From CAYLJO01 sp964383905 (GTDB lineage: Bacteria > Acidobacteriota > Blastocatellia > Pyrinomonadales > Pyrinomonadaceae), in assembly GCA_964383905.1 (NCBI GenBank), contig CAYLJO010000001.1:1-64000 (forward strand): a stretch of 64,000 nucleotides of DNA, in the 5' to 3' direction. Positions 26,125 to 35,003 of this stretch are shown piece after piece; position 1 is the first letter of the stretch; each line of letters begins with the position of its first letter. Below the pieces are notes generated by a model, which saw only the letters and a list, made by a program, of their open reading frames with translations, did no database searches and was not told the DNA's origin. A program made the position numbers and the translations under genes.

Positions 26125-26291
26125 GTACTATGTTAATTCTTTTATTCTGCGGAGCCCATCATCAGAATCAGACGGGCCTGTTTTTCACCGAGGCACTTGA
26201 GACACTACTACTGTTTGTGTCTGTCAGTGTCGGGGCCGTTTTCGTCCGGGCACTCATCGGGCTCATCAAGGAATTCCGGGCGACACGGTAG
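26121..26291 (+). CDS. 56-residue micro-membrane protein (family A, copy 2)
   Basis: This frame encodes MSTMLILLFCGAHHQ, a hydrophobic helix around LLLFVSVSVGAVFV, and RALIGLIKEFRATR. It matches the 51-residue product at 21714-21869 in start, helix and tail, with a four- to five-residue His/Gln insertion. It starts at an ATGA overlap with the zinc-finger gene. The two copies flank the small-gene island on the same strand. Confidence 0.7.
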   Translation: MSTMLILLFCGAHHQNQTGLFFTEALETLLLFVSVSVGAVFVRALIGLIKEFRATR

Positions 26292-26297
26292 CATGAT

Positions 26298-26771
26298 CTG
26301 AGGTAATCCAGAAGAGCCCCCTCCCCTCTGTGCTTCTGACATCACGGGCGATACAGTCACTGCCTTTGATCTTGCACCGGATGAGCAGGACAGCTTCTTC
26401 GAATTCGAGGTTTTCACATTGAGATTGATCGCCTCCGAGCGGCGCATGCCCGTCATCACGGAGAAGAGCTGGAGCGGGGCTTTTAAGTTGCGGTTTCGGG
26501 TTCCGCCGAGTGCTTATCGGCGCTAGTGGCGGCTTGATGTCCCTTAATGATGTCGCGTAGCCTCGCGTTGTCGGCAGGCGGCGTTGCCCTGGGCGCAGCA
26601 GCACTCGGATTGACACGGCTGATCGGGGGCCTAATATACATGGTGAGTCCGCGCGACCCGCTGGCGTTCGGGGCGGCATTCGTGGCGATGACGGCCGCCT
26701 CGCTGGCGGCCTGTTTTTTGCCGGCCTGGCGCGCGACGCGGATCGATCCGGTCCGGGCGGTGCGGGATTGA
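26298..26771 (+). pseudogene. Remnant of a hypothetical gene and of a MacB/FtsX-type permease
   Basis: Between 26298 and 26526 a frame without start codon encodes TGDTVTAFDLAPDEQDSFFE and more, ending at a TAG. From 26547 to 26771 a frame encodes two transmembrane helices and LPAWRATRIDPVRAVRD. The latter is the characteristic C-terminus of MacB/FtsX-like ABC permeases, including the duplicated permeases of Acidobacteria. Only about 70 residues of roughly 800 remain. I infer a deletion that removed the body of a permease gene and fused its end to the small-gene island. Confidence 0.7.
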
Positions 26772-26925
26772 CTTGAAGGAAAAGATGCAGTAGAGCAGGC
26801 GAAGTTCGCCGGTTTAAGACAATAAGAGTTTCGGATTAATCCGGTCCGGGAGAGCGGGCTGTTCAGACGGCTCGTTAAATGGAATACGGCTGGCAGTGAT
26901 TAGTCGAGCGGGCGACGGAGATGAA

Positions 26926-28272
26926 ATGGTTCAATCGTATAAACTGTGGGACGCGATCCTTCTTATTGTCTTTACCGCCGGTTTCACCCTGTTCACCGCT
27001 GGTCGGGGGTCGGCGCAGGAGTTACGGCGGTCTGGATTTCTCGGAGTGGTGGCCGTTCAGGTCCCTGATGCCGCACGCCGCGTGAGCGAGCCCGGCGTGC
27101 TGGTGCAAAGCCTTGTGGAAGGCGGCTCGGCGAAGGCTGCCGACATCCGGCCCGACGACATCATTATTCAGGTCAACGACCATAAAGTGAGCGACGTTAA
27201 TGACTTCGTCCAGGCGGCTAAGAACCTGCGGGCGAGGGATGTGGCGACCATCCGCCTGCGACGAGGACAGGTCGAACTGACGAAACAGGTAACCGTCAAA
27301 CCGCGCCCGTATGAATCGGCCCCGGACGTGGATGTTCTTTACAAAGCTATTTCCGTGGACGGAAGCCTGCGGCGCGTGATAATAACTGCCCCGAAAGAGC
27401 AGGGGCGGCATCCGGCCATCTTATACGTCAACGGCGTCGGTTGCTTCTCACAAGAGTCACTTGACCTCAGTTCGCCCGACGCGAAGCTGCTCTACGGCCT
27501 GACGCGCGCGGGCTTCGTGACCATGCGCGTGGAAAAGACGGGGATGGGCGACAGCCAGGGGCCGCCCTGCGCTGTCGCCCAGGCCGATCTGCGGACCGAA
27601 GTCCGAGGCTATCTCGTCGGACTAAGAGCACTGAAGCAATACCCTCTCGTTAACCCCGCCGACGTATTCATCATCGGCCTCAGCTTGGGTGGCGTTGAAG
27701 CGCCGATTCTTGCAGAGCAAGAGCCGGTGAAAGGATTGGTTGTCGTAAACACCGTCGCCAAGCCGCTGTTCGAGTACCTTTTGGACACTCTAAGAAGACA
27801 AGGGCAACTGCGCCACACCCCGTATGACGAGGTGGATCGCGACATGCGCCTTGTGGAGCTTTGCAACCACCGCTTGCTCATCGAGAAGCAGACGCCGGAG
27901 CAAGTGCTCAAGGAGACATCTCAATGTCAGGGGCGCATCGAATACCCCGCGCCCTACACCCTCATGCAGCAGTGGGCAGCGCTCAACATGGCGGAAGAGT
28001 GGAAGCGGGTCGAGTCCCCTGTGCTGATCGTCTACGGGACTTCCGACTTCGTCTCGACAACCGCCGACGACCCGTATCTGGCCGACGTCATCAACAGCTT
28101 CCACCCGGGCCGCGCGACCGTCAGAGCAATCGCGGGCATGGATCACTACCTGACCAGAGCGGCGTCCATGGAAGAAAGCATAACGAGGAAGCCCGGTACG
28201 CGCGCCGAGTTCGAGCCTGCCGTGCTTGAGGCGATAAAGGCGTGGCTCAACCAGGCGGTGAGCAAAGAGTAG
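26926..28272 (+). CDS. Secreted PDZ-alpha/beta hydrolase fusion
   Basis: From the ATG at 26926 the protein has 448 residues: a signal peptide (AILLIVFTAGFTLFTAGRGSA), a PDZ domain (about residues 35-110, VLVQSLVEGGSAKAADIRPDD and VATIRLRRG), and an alpha/beta hydrolase domain. The hydrolase has the nucleophile elbow GLSLGG, an acid loop with IVYGTSD and the histidine in GMDHYLTRA. It probably acts on an ester or peptide in the periplasm, with PDZ controlling access. The substrate is unknown. The PDZ domain ahead of a hydrolase is a less common order. GGAG precedes the ATG; a GTG at 26896 is possible. Confidence 0.88.
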   Translation: MVQSYKLWDAILLIVFTAGFTLFTAGRGSAQELRRSGFLGVVAVQVPDAARRVSEPGVLVQSLVEGGSAKAADIRPDDIIIQVNDHKVSDVNDFVQAAKNLRARDVATIRLRRGQVELTKQVTVKPRPYESAPDVDVLYKAISVDGSLRRVIITAPKEQGRHPAILYVNGVGCFSQESLDLSSPDAKLLYGLTRAGFVTMRVEKTGMGDSQGPPCAVAQADLRTEVRGYLVGLRALKQYPLVNPADVFIIGLSLGGVEAPILAEQEPVKGLVVVNTVAKPLFEYLLDTLRRQGQLRHTPYDEVDRDMRLVELCNHRLLIEKQTPEQVLKETSQCQGRIEYPAPYTLMQQWAALNMAEEWKRVESPVLIVYGTSDFVSTTADDPYLADVINSFHPGRATVRAIAGMDHYLTRAASMEESITRKPGTRAEFEPAVLEAIKAWLNQAVSKE

Positions 28273-28504
28273 TGCCTAGAATTAATCAACCACCTCAGCC
28301 TCAAGGCGTGAGGTTTGCCGGTCGCAATTCACAAAATTTCTTATTTTATTACTAGACACTCGCCTCGGCAGCTTGACTTTGTTTTGGAAGTAAGGGAAGT
28401 CCTTCATATTAAGTAGTACACGATGGTTGCGTTTGACTTGGCGCGCTGTTTGAAGTCTGTGCGGGCGCGGCGGTCTCCTGGCTGTTCGAGAGCCAGTAAC
28501 CCGG

Positions 28505-29710
28505 CTAGCTCCGCAGCAGCACAAACGCAATAACGAGGACAATTAACCCTATGAGACCCGCGATGATCAAGACCCTCATCATCCCGCCACTAGAAGAGGA
28601 GGGCGGTTCCCGTAAGGTCGAGGTAAAGAGAGGCGGTTGATTGGCAGTCGAATCAACTTTGGTGGGCGTCCTCCCCGTGGATTCCAGCGGCACTGAAGGG
28701 AGAGTTTTTGAGAACTCTTGCCGCAAGTCTTCCTGCCGGCTCTGATCAGGCGCTAAAGGTTTACCGCAATGCCAGCAGAATTTGTTGAGGGGGGATCCGG
28801 GGGTGCCGCAGTTAGGACAAATCAGACCTGTTTCTTCTTCACCCTCGACGTCGGTCTTGGTTGGCTCGGCCTTTTCGAGCGGTGAACCGGCTAACGTGTA
28901 GGCCCCCTCTATTTCCTGCGGAGCTTTACCGAGAACTTCTAATACTCCCACCTCTCTCAGTTTCCACCCGCCTTCAACCTTCTCAACAATTGCCGGGTCG
29001 ATGACGAGCACTTCACCAACCGTCGGATTTTCGCAGACGTAGTAGTCCTGATAGTTATCATAAAAATCTCTTTTCGATGTGAAACGCGCCCTGCGAGGCA
29101 GGATGATCGACTGATTCTTTTCCGGCCCGATGGCGATCAGCACAAACTCGCCGTCTTCTGCCGCCACCAGCATGTCGCTTTCATAATTCACCCCGACCGT
29201 TTGATAGGCTTTGATCTTATTCAGGTATTCACCGACAGGGGATGGAAAGGGCGGGATATCTCCGATCAGCCTTCCGCAAACAGGGCATGAGGTGAGGGCC
29301 GTGCTGAAAGACGCGCCCCATTCATCGCAGTGATGCTGGCGGAGGGCGCTCGCAGGAGATTCGATACACCCCGGGCAGGAGGGCTGCGGCGCCCCCTCCG
29401 GCGTGACCGTAAAATTCTTCGTCTTTGCCGGGGTGGGCGATTCCGAACTGATCGTATAACACCGGTCGCACAAGTACCGAAGCGACAGTTGCCGTGTGCA
29501 GACGGGACATTGTGCGCTCGCTTGTTCATCGACATCCCGGGGCCAAAAATGTTCGCAGTTACAGCAGTATTCCCAGCGGGCCTGGACCGGCTCTTTGGCC
29601 TGGCCCTCAAAGTCCAAATCCCCCAGGACGTGTAGCTTGTTCTCACACCGGATGGGATTTCTTCGCGGGGCTAAAAAGCCCTTTTTATGCTGGGGACAGA
29701 AAACTTTCAT
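28505..29710 (-). CDS. Multi-zinc-ribbon tail-anchored protein
   Basis: The 401-residue protein has cysteine pairs along its N-terminal 150 residues (FCPQHK, YCCNCEHF, CPVCTRQ, LCDRCYT, CPGCIES, CPVCGRL). A second pair set near 295-317 (CPNCG, FCWHCG) is a typical zinc ribbon. A middle domain (AAEDGEFVLIAIGPEKNQSI) has no named family. One transmembrane helix at the very C-terminus (VLIIAGLIGLIVLVIAFVLL) suggests tail anchoring with the ribbons in the cytosol. The function is unknown. It is convergent with the PDZ-hydrolase gene. Confidence 0.75.
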   Translation of the reverse strand: MKVFCPQHKKGFLAPRRNPIRCENKLHVLGDLDFEGQAKEPVQARWEYCCNCEHFWPRDVDEQASAQCPVCTRQLSLRYLCDRCYTISSESPTPAKTKNFTVTPEGAPQPSCPGCIESPASALRQHHCDEWGASFSTALTSCPVCGRLIGDIPPFPSPVGEYLNKIKAYQTVGVNYESDMLVAAEDGEFVLIAIGPEKNQSIILPRRARFTSKRDFYDNYQDYYVCENPTVGEVLVIDPAIVEKVEGGWKLREVGVLEVLGKAPQEIEGAYTLAGSPLEKAEPTKTDVEGEEETGLICPNCGTPGSPLNKFCWHCGKPLAPDQSRQEDLRQEFSKTLPSVPLESTGRTPTKVDSTANQPPLFTSTLREPPSSSSGGMMRVLIIAGLIGLIVLVIAFVLLRS

Positions 29711-30055
29711 GGCTCAATAAGAGGGACTAACTGCCGCCCGTGCCCGAATCCAGTCGGCCGAACCGGCGCGCAGATTCAAGCAGTGATTCTACCGATCAAG
29801 ACTGATCAGAGCCAACCGGATAAAGGGTCGGCTTCAACGAGCTACGCGCGGGGCGACATCACCGGGTCGTCCCTCGCACGTTTCACCCCGGATGGCTTCG
29901 CTACCTTTCTCCCTACCGAAGGTCTCATCCGGCAATTAGATACTTGCACTTATGACTAATTCTTTCAACCGGAGTATATTACTTTTCGCAACTCATCTTT
30001 TTTCAACCGTACAAATCAGCGTTTACGCTAACGAAGAGTAAAAATCTTGATCGCC
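29711..30055. other. Intergenic region between divergent genes
   Basis: No gene was found. It carries a sequence at 29810-29845 (AGAGCCAACCG..GGTCGGCTTCAAC) that recurs, slightly changed, at 35475-35510, so it may be a dispersed short repeat. AT-rich sequence at 29960-30030 probably includes the promoter of the propeller protein. Confidence 0.4.
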
Positions 30056-31579
30056 ATGAAAAACAGCGTCTCTCACCACTTTAAAGCATTAGCTACCACT
30101 ACTTTTTTGATAACTCTGATGATCATCCCGGCTTTTCCCCAACAAAAGTCTGTGGGGCTGTTCGAGGACCAAATTGATGTCGGCAAGGTTAAGAAACCAG
30201 GTTCTGCCTCCTACGATCCCGAAAGAGAGGAATACAGCGTCGAAGGCTCCGGCGCCAACATGTGGTTCAATCACGATGAATTCCATTTCGTGTGGAAACG
30301 CATGAAGGGAAATTTCATCCTCACGAGCAGGTCTCAATTTGTCGGCAAGGGTGTTGAGGCGCATAGGAAGATGGGCTGGACCGTGCGCTCTAGCCTCGAC
30401 CCGGACTCTGCGCATGTTAGCGCCGTCGTGCACGGCGACGGCCTCACGTCACTCCAATTCCGACGAGCCAACGGCGCTACTACGGAGGAGGTAAAATCAT
30501 CCCTCACGACGGCGGACGTTATTCAACTGGAGAGAAAAGGCCACACGTACATGATGTCGGTGGCCCATTTCGGTGACCCCTTTGTCACCGAAATGGTTTC
30601 TGATTTATCGCTGGGCGACGAGGTATACGTCGGCCTATTCGTTTGTTCACATCATACAGATGTCGTTGAGAGGGCTGTTTTCCGTAACGTGCGAATCACC
30701 GTACCCGCCGCGGATAACTTTGTCCCTTATCGGGATTACATCGGGAGCAACCTCGAGATTTTGGACGTCGAGAGCGGGAACAGAAAGGTGATCTACCGCT
30801 CGCCCGGGTCTTTACAGGCACCCAACTGGACGCCGGACGGCAAGGCATTAATTTATAACAGCGGCGGCCGGTTGTATCGTTTCGACTTGACCAAAAAAAC
30901 GCCGGCGGTCATCAACACGGATTTTGCTACTAATATCAACAACGACCACGTGCTGTCCTTCGACGGCAAGATGATAGGTATTAGTCATCACAGTAAGGAC
31001 GATGAGAATAAATCCATTGTTTATACTGTTCCGGTTCAAGGAGGCAAGCCCAGGAGACTTACTTCCAAGGGCCCTTCTTATCTTCATGGCTGGTCGCCTG
31101 ACGGCAAGTTCTTGATTTATACCGGAGAAAGGGGTGGAGAGTTTGACATCTACAAGATGCCCGCAAAAGGGGGCGATGAGATACGGCTGACCACCGCCAA
31201 AGGCCTGGATGACGGTGCGGAATACAGCCCTGACGGCAAATATATCTATTTCAACTCCACCCGCACCGGCACCATGCAAATCTGGCGCATGAGACCCGAC
31301 GGAAGCGATCAGGAACAAATTACTAACGACGAATACAACAATTGGTTCCCCCACATCTCCCCGAACGGTAAATGGATTATATTCTTGTCATTTTCCAAAG
31401 AGGTTGCGCCGGGCGATCACCCCTTTTACAAGCGGGTTTACCTTCGGCTGATGCCTGCCCGTGGGGGTAAACCCAAAGTCATCGCCTATGTATACGGGGG
31501 CCAGGGCACGATTAATGTGCCATCCTGGTCACCGGACAGTAAGCAGGTGGCTTTCGTCAGCAATACGGAATTAAAGTAA
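30056..31579 (+). CDS. TolB-like beta-propeller protein
   Basis: The protein (about 507 residues from the ATG at 30056) has a signal peptide (LATTTFLITLMIIPAFPQ). An N-terminal domain of about 200 residues resembles a concanavalin-like lectin/glucanase fold. At least five WD40-like PD40 repeats of the TolB type follow, seen as TPDGKALIYNSGGRLY, SPDGKFLIYTGERGG, SPDGKYIYFNSTRTG, SPNGKWIIFLSF and SPDSKQVAFVS. Acidobacterial proteins of this build are periplasmic and uncharacterised. It stands next to xylanase and cellulase genes, which may hint at polysaccharide binding. It is not the canonical tolB, as no Tol-Pal genes are nearby. Confidence 0.85.
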   Translation: MKNSVSHHFKALATTTFLITLMIIPAFPQQKSVGLFEDQIDVGKVKKPGSASYDPEREEYSVEGSGANMWFNHDEFHFVWKRMKGNFILTSRSQFVGKGVEAHRKMGWTVRSSLDPDSAHVSAVVHGDGLTSLQFRRANGATTEEVKSSLTTADVIQLERKGHTYMMSVAHFGDPFVTEMVSDLSLGDEVYVGLFVCSHHTDVVERAVFRNVRITVPAADNFVPYRDYIGSNLEILDVESGNRKVIYRSPGSLQAPNWTPDGKALIYNSGGRLYRFDLTKKTPAVINTDFATNINNDHVLSFDGKMIGISHHSKDDENKSIVYTVPVQGGKPRRLTSKGPSYLHGWSPDGKFLIYTGERGGEFDIYKMPAKGGDEIRLTTAKGLDDGAEYSPDGKYIYFNSTRTGTMQIWRMRPDGSDQEQITNDEYNNWFPHISPNGKWIIFLSFSKEVAPGDHPFYKRVYLRLMPARGGKPKVIAYVYGGQGTINVPSWSPDSKQVAFVSNTELK

Positions 31580-31753
31580 CAAAATAAACCTCAATTTCGC
31601 GTGGCCCAAAGTCGCGTGTGAACGCTTGCCGAGAGCTGATGCGAACGCGCGGTGCCCACGGGGCGTCCGTCATGTTTCTACGCCAATTCACGCACCTGCT
31701 CACGCGTGAGCATTGGCGGTGAACCTATCTTCATATAATCGGCATAGGCATCA

Positions 31754-32932
31754 TTAACCCGATCGCCCACCCGGTAAACGCTTATAGAGACCTGTTTCTC
31801 TCTGCCTGCCCCGCTTTAAATTCGAAGCCATCTTAACTTTTGCTGAGGGTGCTGGCTCGGCCGGATGCCGGCCCTCCTTAAAGGCATTCAATACGGCCCA
31901 GTAAGCAGGCTTCATTGCGTAGCTCCGGTCGAAGAGTAGCGGCGCCCCCTTCCGCCCTCCGGTGTAAGCCGGAATCCAGGTGTATTTGTCGGTAAAGCCC
32001 CAGGTCTGGAAGGCGGTGCAGCCCCGCTCCCGAAGGCAGGCCGTGGCGACGTAGCGATAGATGTCGGCCTGCGCCGAGAGATCCGGCGGATTCAGGAGAT
32101 GGCCGTTCGCGTCAATCGGCAGGCCTACGTCCATCTCCGTAATGTGTACCTGCACGCCTAAGGCCGTGAGGCGCGAGGTATTGGCAGCCAGCGTCGAAAC
32201 ATCTTTGGTACTCAAGTTGAATATGTGGGCCTGCAATCCTACGCCGTCGATCGGCACGCCACGCTGCTTAAAATCTTTCACCATGGCGTAAATGGCGTCT
32301 GATTTCGCGTTCAGACCTTCCGCGTCGTAATCGTTGTAAAAAAGGAGGGCTGTCGGGTCGGCCGCCCGTGCCCACCGGAACGCCTGTTCGACATAGGCCG
32401 TTCCTTTCCCCTTGAGCCCGATTCCGGGGCTGTCATACCAGATCGAATGCTCGGGATTCCCGTTCGCGTCGAAGGCCTCATTGACCACGTCCCACGCGAA
32501 GACCAGCCCCGCGTAGTGCTTCATCACCGCCGCGATGTGCTGCTGGAGCATTTGCGACAACTGATCCGGCGTGAAACGCCCGTTCGTGAGCCAGGCGGGA
32601 TTGTACTTCCCCCAGAGAAGGTTGTGACCACGCACTTTCATCTTGTGAGCTTGCGCAAAAGCCACCACTCGATCACCCGGTCCGAAGTTGAACGTGTCTT
32701 GGCTGGGCCGGATGGCTCCCCACTTCATCACGTTTTCCGGTTCTACCATGTTGAATTCGCGTGCCAAAGTCGACGTGTAGGACGCTTCAGAAAAGCGGGA
32801 AGGGTTGACGGCCGTTCCAACCAACATTCCAGTCCTGTCGGCCTGCTGCCGGAGCGACTGAGCAAAACAACTCCCCCCTTTCACGCCTTGGAGGAGAAAG
32901 AATATTACTGTTAGGCACCAAGCCTTTTTCAT
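31754..32932 (-). CDS. Secreted GH10 endo-1,4-beta-xylanase
   Basis: The gene encodes a family 10 glycoside hydrolase. From the ATG at 32932 a signal peptide (AWCLTVIFFLLQGVKGGSCFA) leads to the TIM-barrel: FNMVEPENVMKWGAI, RGHNLLWGKYNPAWL, the acid/base Glu in WDVVNEAF, LFYNDYD, and the nucleophile Glu in HITEMDVG. Both catalytic glutamates are present, so it should be active on xylan or related beta-1,4-glycans. The last 40 residues are a basic extension beyond the barrel. It is divergent from the GH9 gene. Confidence 0.94.
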   Translation of the reverse strand: MKKAWCLTVIFFLLQGVKGGSCFAQSLRQQADRTGMLVGTAVNPSRFSEASYTSTLAREFNMVEPENVMKWGAIRPSQDTFNFGPGDRVVAFAQAHKMKVRGHNLLWGKYNPAWLTNGRFTPDQLSQMLQQHIAAVMKHYAGLVFAWDVVNEAFDANGNPEHSIWYDSPGIGLKGKGTAYVEQAFRWARAADPTALLFYNDYDAEGLNAKSDAIYAMVKDFKQRGVPIDGVGLQAHIFNLSTKDVSTLAANTSRLTALGVQVHITEMDVGLPIDANGHLLNPPDLSAQADIYRYVATACLRERGCTAFQTWGFTDKYTWIPAYTGGRKGAPLLFDRSYAMKPAYWAVLNAFKEGRHPAEPAPSAKVKMASNLKRGRQRETGLYKRLPGGRSG

Positions 32933-33287
32933 ACACATTGGCCTCCGGCAAACAGAAATCACAAAAATTAGTCCGGTGCGCCTCCTAACCTGAAGCGGCG
33001 CTTACCCGCGGCTAGACCTTTAACTCTCCTGCTCTCCTTATCCGGGTCATATCCTCAAAGGTATAAGCTGCTAACCATATGATGACGCACAAAGGAATCT
33101 CTCTCACCGGCTTATAACCTCACCCGTATCCTTTTGCAAGATACTTCCCCCGAACATCAGTTATAATCTATTGCGCACAGACCCTTCAACCATTATTCTC
33201 CACCTAAAGGCGCGCCGAAAAGCGATGAGAACCTTAAGTATACCGGCCCTCATAATTTGTGTGCACGGCTTTCGCAGATGAAGCAAT
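32933..33287. promoter_or_regulatory. Divergent promoter region of GH10 and GH9 genes
   Basis: This 355-bp interval must hold the promoters of both glycoside hydrolases. A TATAAT is at 33162-33167 on the plus strand, about 120 nt before the GH9 ATG, but no good -35 element accompanies it at normal spacing. An operator could not be defined. Confidence 0.35.
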
Positions 33288-35003
33288 ATGATACCGATCA
33301 TCCTGTCACTGACCTCTTTCTTTGCCGTTGCGGCCGCTCCCACTACCAAAATCAAGGTAGACCAGATCGGGTATTTACTTGATTCACCCAAGGTCGCCAT
33401 GGTGGTTTCAAACACCCCTGCCACCGACTTCACGGTGCGTCGCGCCGGCAACGGCTCCGCTGTCTTTCAGGGTAAGCTGATGGCACCGGTTGATGATGCG
33501 GATTCCGGCGATCATGTGCGGGTAGCCGATTTCACGAAGCTCGACGAGGTCGGAACGTTTTACCTCGAAGTACCCGGTACCGGCAGGAGCTGGGATTTCT
33601 CCGTCGGTCCGAACGTGTTTTCCCGCGCGTTTTACCTGACCATGCGGTCATTTTACGGGCAGCGCTGCGGCACTGCTGTTGACCTCGGACCTGAGTTCCC
33701 CGGCTACACCCATGCCGCGTGTCACCTGAATGGCGCCTATCATCCTTCTTCCGGAAAGACTGGATCACACATGTCGGCGCGAGGCTGGCATGACGCCGGT
33801 GACTACGGACGCTATGTCGTCAACTCCGGACTTTCAACAGGCACGTTGCTCTGGGCATGGGAACTTTTCGGCCCGCGTGTCAAGAACGTGAGCCTCAATC
33901 TTCCGGAATCCGGAAACGGCACTCCGGACGTGTTGAACGAGATTCGGTGGAACCTTGACTGGCTGCTCTCCATGCAGGACGAGGACGGCGGCGTGTGGCA
34001 CAAGCAAACCAGCGAGCAGTTTTGCGGCTTCGTCATGCCGGAGAAGGATACGATGGTGAGCTACGTCATCGGGACCGGCGGGGAACCTTACAAGAGTTCC
34101 TGCGCCACGGCCGATTTCGCCGCGGTGATGGCGATTGCCGGCTGTGTCTACCGGCCCTTTGATGCCGTCTACGCCCAGAAGTGCCTCCGGGCGGCGCGGC
34201 AGGCGTGGATCTGGCTCGATAAATACCCTCACGTGCGGTTCCGTAATCCCAGGGGAGTGGGTACCGGAGAATACGGGGATGGGAACTGCGGGGACGAGCG
34301 TTTGTGGGCTGCGGCCGAATTGTGGCGAACCACCAATGATGACGTCTACCACCGCTATTTCCTGGGGCATTTTAGCGAATACAGGAGCACGATTCGGCCC
34401 GTTGGGCCGCAAAGCTGGGGAAACGTTGCGCCGATGGCGCTATGGACTTATGTGCTTGGGCATGGAAAGGATGACGACGCGGTCGCCGCGATCCGTCAGG
34501 ACACGCTCAGCGCGGCCGACCAGATTGTCGAGCGTACTATCCGCAACGGGTACCGCATCAGCATGACCTCAAGAGATTACGTATGGGGCTCAAATGGCAT
34601 CGCGGCCAATTACGGAATGCAGCTTCTGGTCGCGAATGCCGTGCGCCCCGACAAGCGTTACGTGCAGACCGCCCTTGAGAACTTGCATTACCTGCTCGGA
34701 AGAAACACTTTCTCTCTCTCATGGGTCAGCCGGGTCGGGGCAAACCCTTTCCGGCACCCGCACCATCGCCCGAGTGCGGCCGATGGCAATCCGGAACCTT
34801 GGCCGGGGTACCTTACAGGAATAAAAGAGCAACTTGATTGGGCGCCGCTTAACGTGAAGATCACCGCCGCGCAGAAACTTAAAAGCAGGCGAGGCATGGG
34901 GCAAAATAGCGAGATATTAACCACGGTCACATTACTGGGGTTTTCCAGCTACTGCTTGGGTTTGTCCCTTAACATGCCCGGCGAGTTCCACTTGATAACA
35001 TAA
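33288..35003 (+). CDS. GH9 cellulase with altered C-terminus
   Basis: The protein starts with a hydrophobic leader and a CelD-type Ig-like domain (residues 20-110, KIKVDQIGYLLDSPKVA). A family 9 (alpha/alpha)6 barrel follows with the catalytic pair in GWHDAGDYGRYV near residue 166, PESGNGTPDVLNE, and the active-site region NPFRHPHHRPS. The family's usual last block, with the catalytic Glu in NEVAINWNAP-like context, is not found. Instead there are 50 unrelated residues, and the frame runs 55 bp into the convergent cupin gene. I infer a deletion that replaced the 3' end. Activity is doubtful. Confidence 0.85.
   Translation: MIPIILSLTSFFAVAAAPTTKIKVDQIGYLLDSPKVAMVVSNTPATDFTVRRAGNGSAVFQGKLMAPVDDADSGDHVRVADFTKLDEVGTFYLEVPGTGRSWDFSVGPNVFSRAFYLTMRSFYGQRCGTAVDLGPEFPGYTHAACHLNGAYHPSSGKTGSHMSARGWHDAGDYGRYVVNSGLSTGTLLWAWELFGPRVKNVSLNLPESGNGTPDVLNEIRWNLDWLLSMQDEDGGVWHKQTSEQFCGFVMPEKDTMVSYVIGTGGEPYKSSCATADFAAVMAIAGCVYRPFDAVYAQKCLRAARQAWIWLDKYPHVRFRNPRGVGTGEYGDGNCGDERLWAAAELWRTTNDDVYHRYFLGHFSEYRSTIRPVGPQSWGNVAPMALWTYVLGHGKDDDAVAAIRQDTLSAADQIVERTIRNGYRISMTSRDYVWGSNGIAANYGMQLLVANAVRPDKRYVQTALENLHYLLGRNTFSLSWVSRVGANPFRHPHHRPSAADGNPEPWPGYLTGIKEQLDWAPLNVKITAAQKLKSRRGMGQNSEILTTVTLLGFSSYCLGLSLNMPGEFHLIT

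Noticed and set aside
21692..26125. Integron cassette array with attC sites
   Set aside because: The genes are small and in one direction, but no integrase and no attC-like palindromes are present. The shared element is purine-rich and not an inverted repeat.
34594..34824. Frameshift that would rescue the GH9 C-terminus
   Set aside because: All three plus-strand frames after 34820 were read. None contains the expected NEVAINWNAP-like block, so a simple indel does not explain the change.
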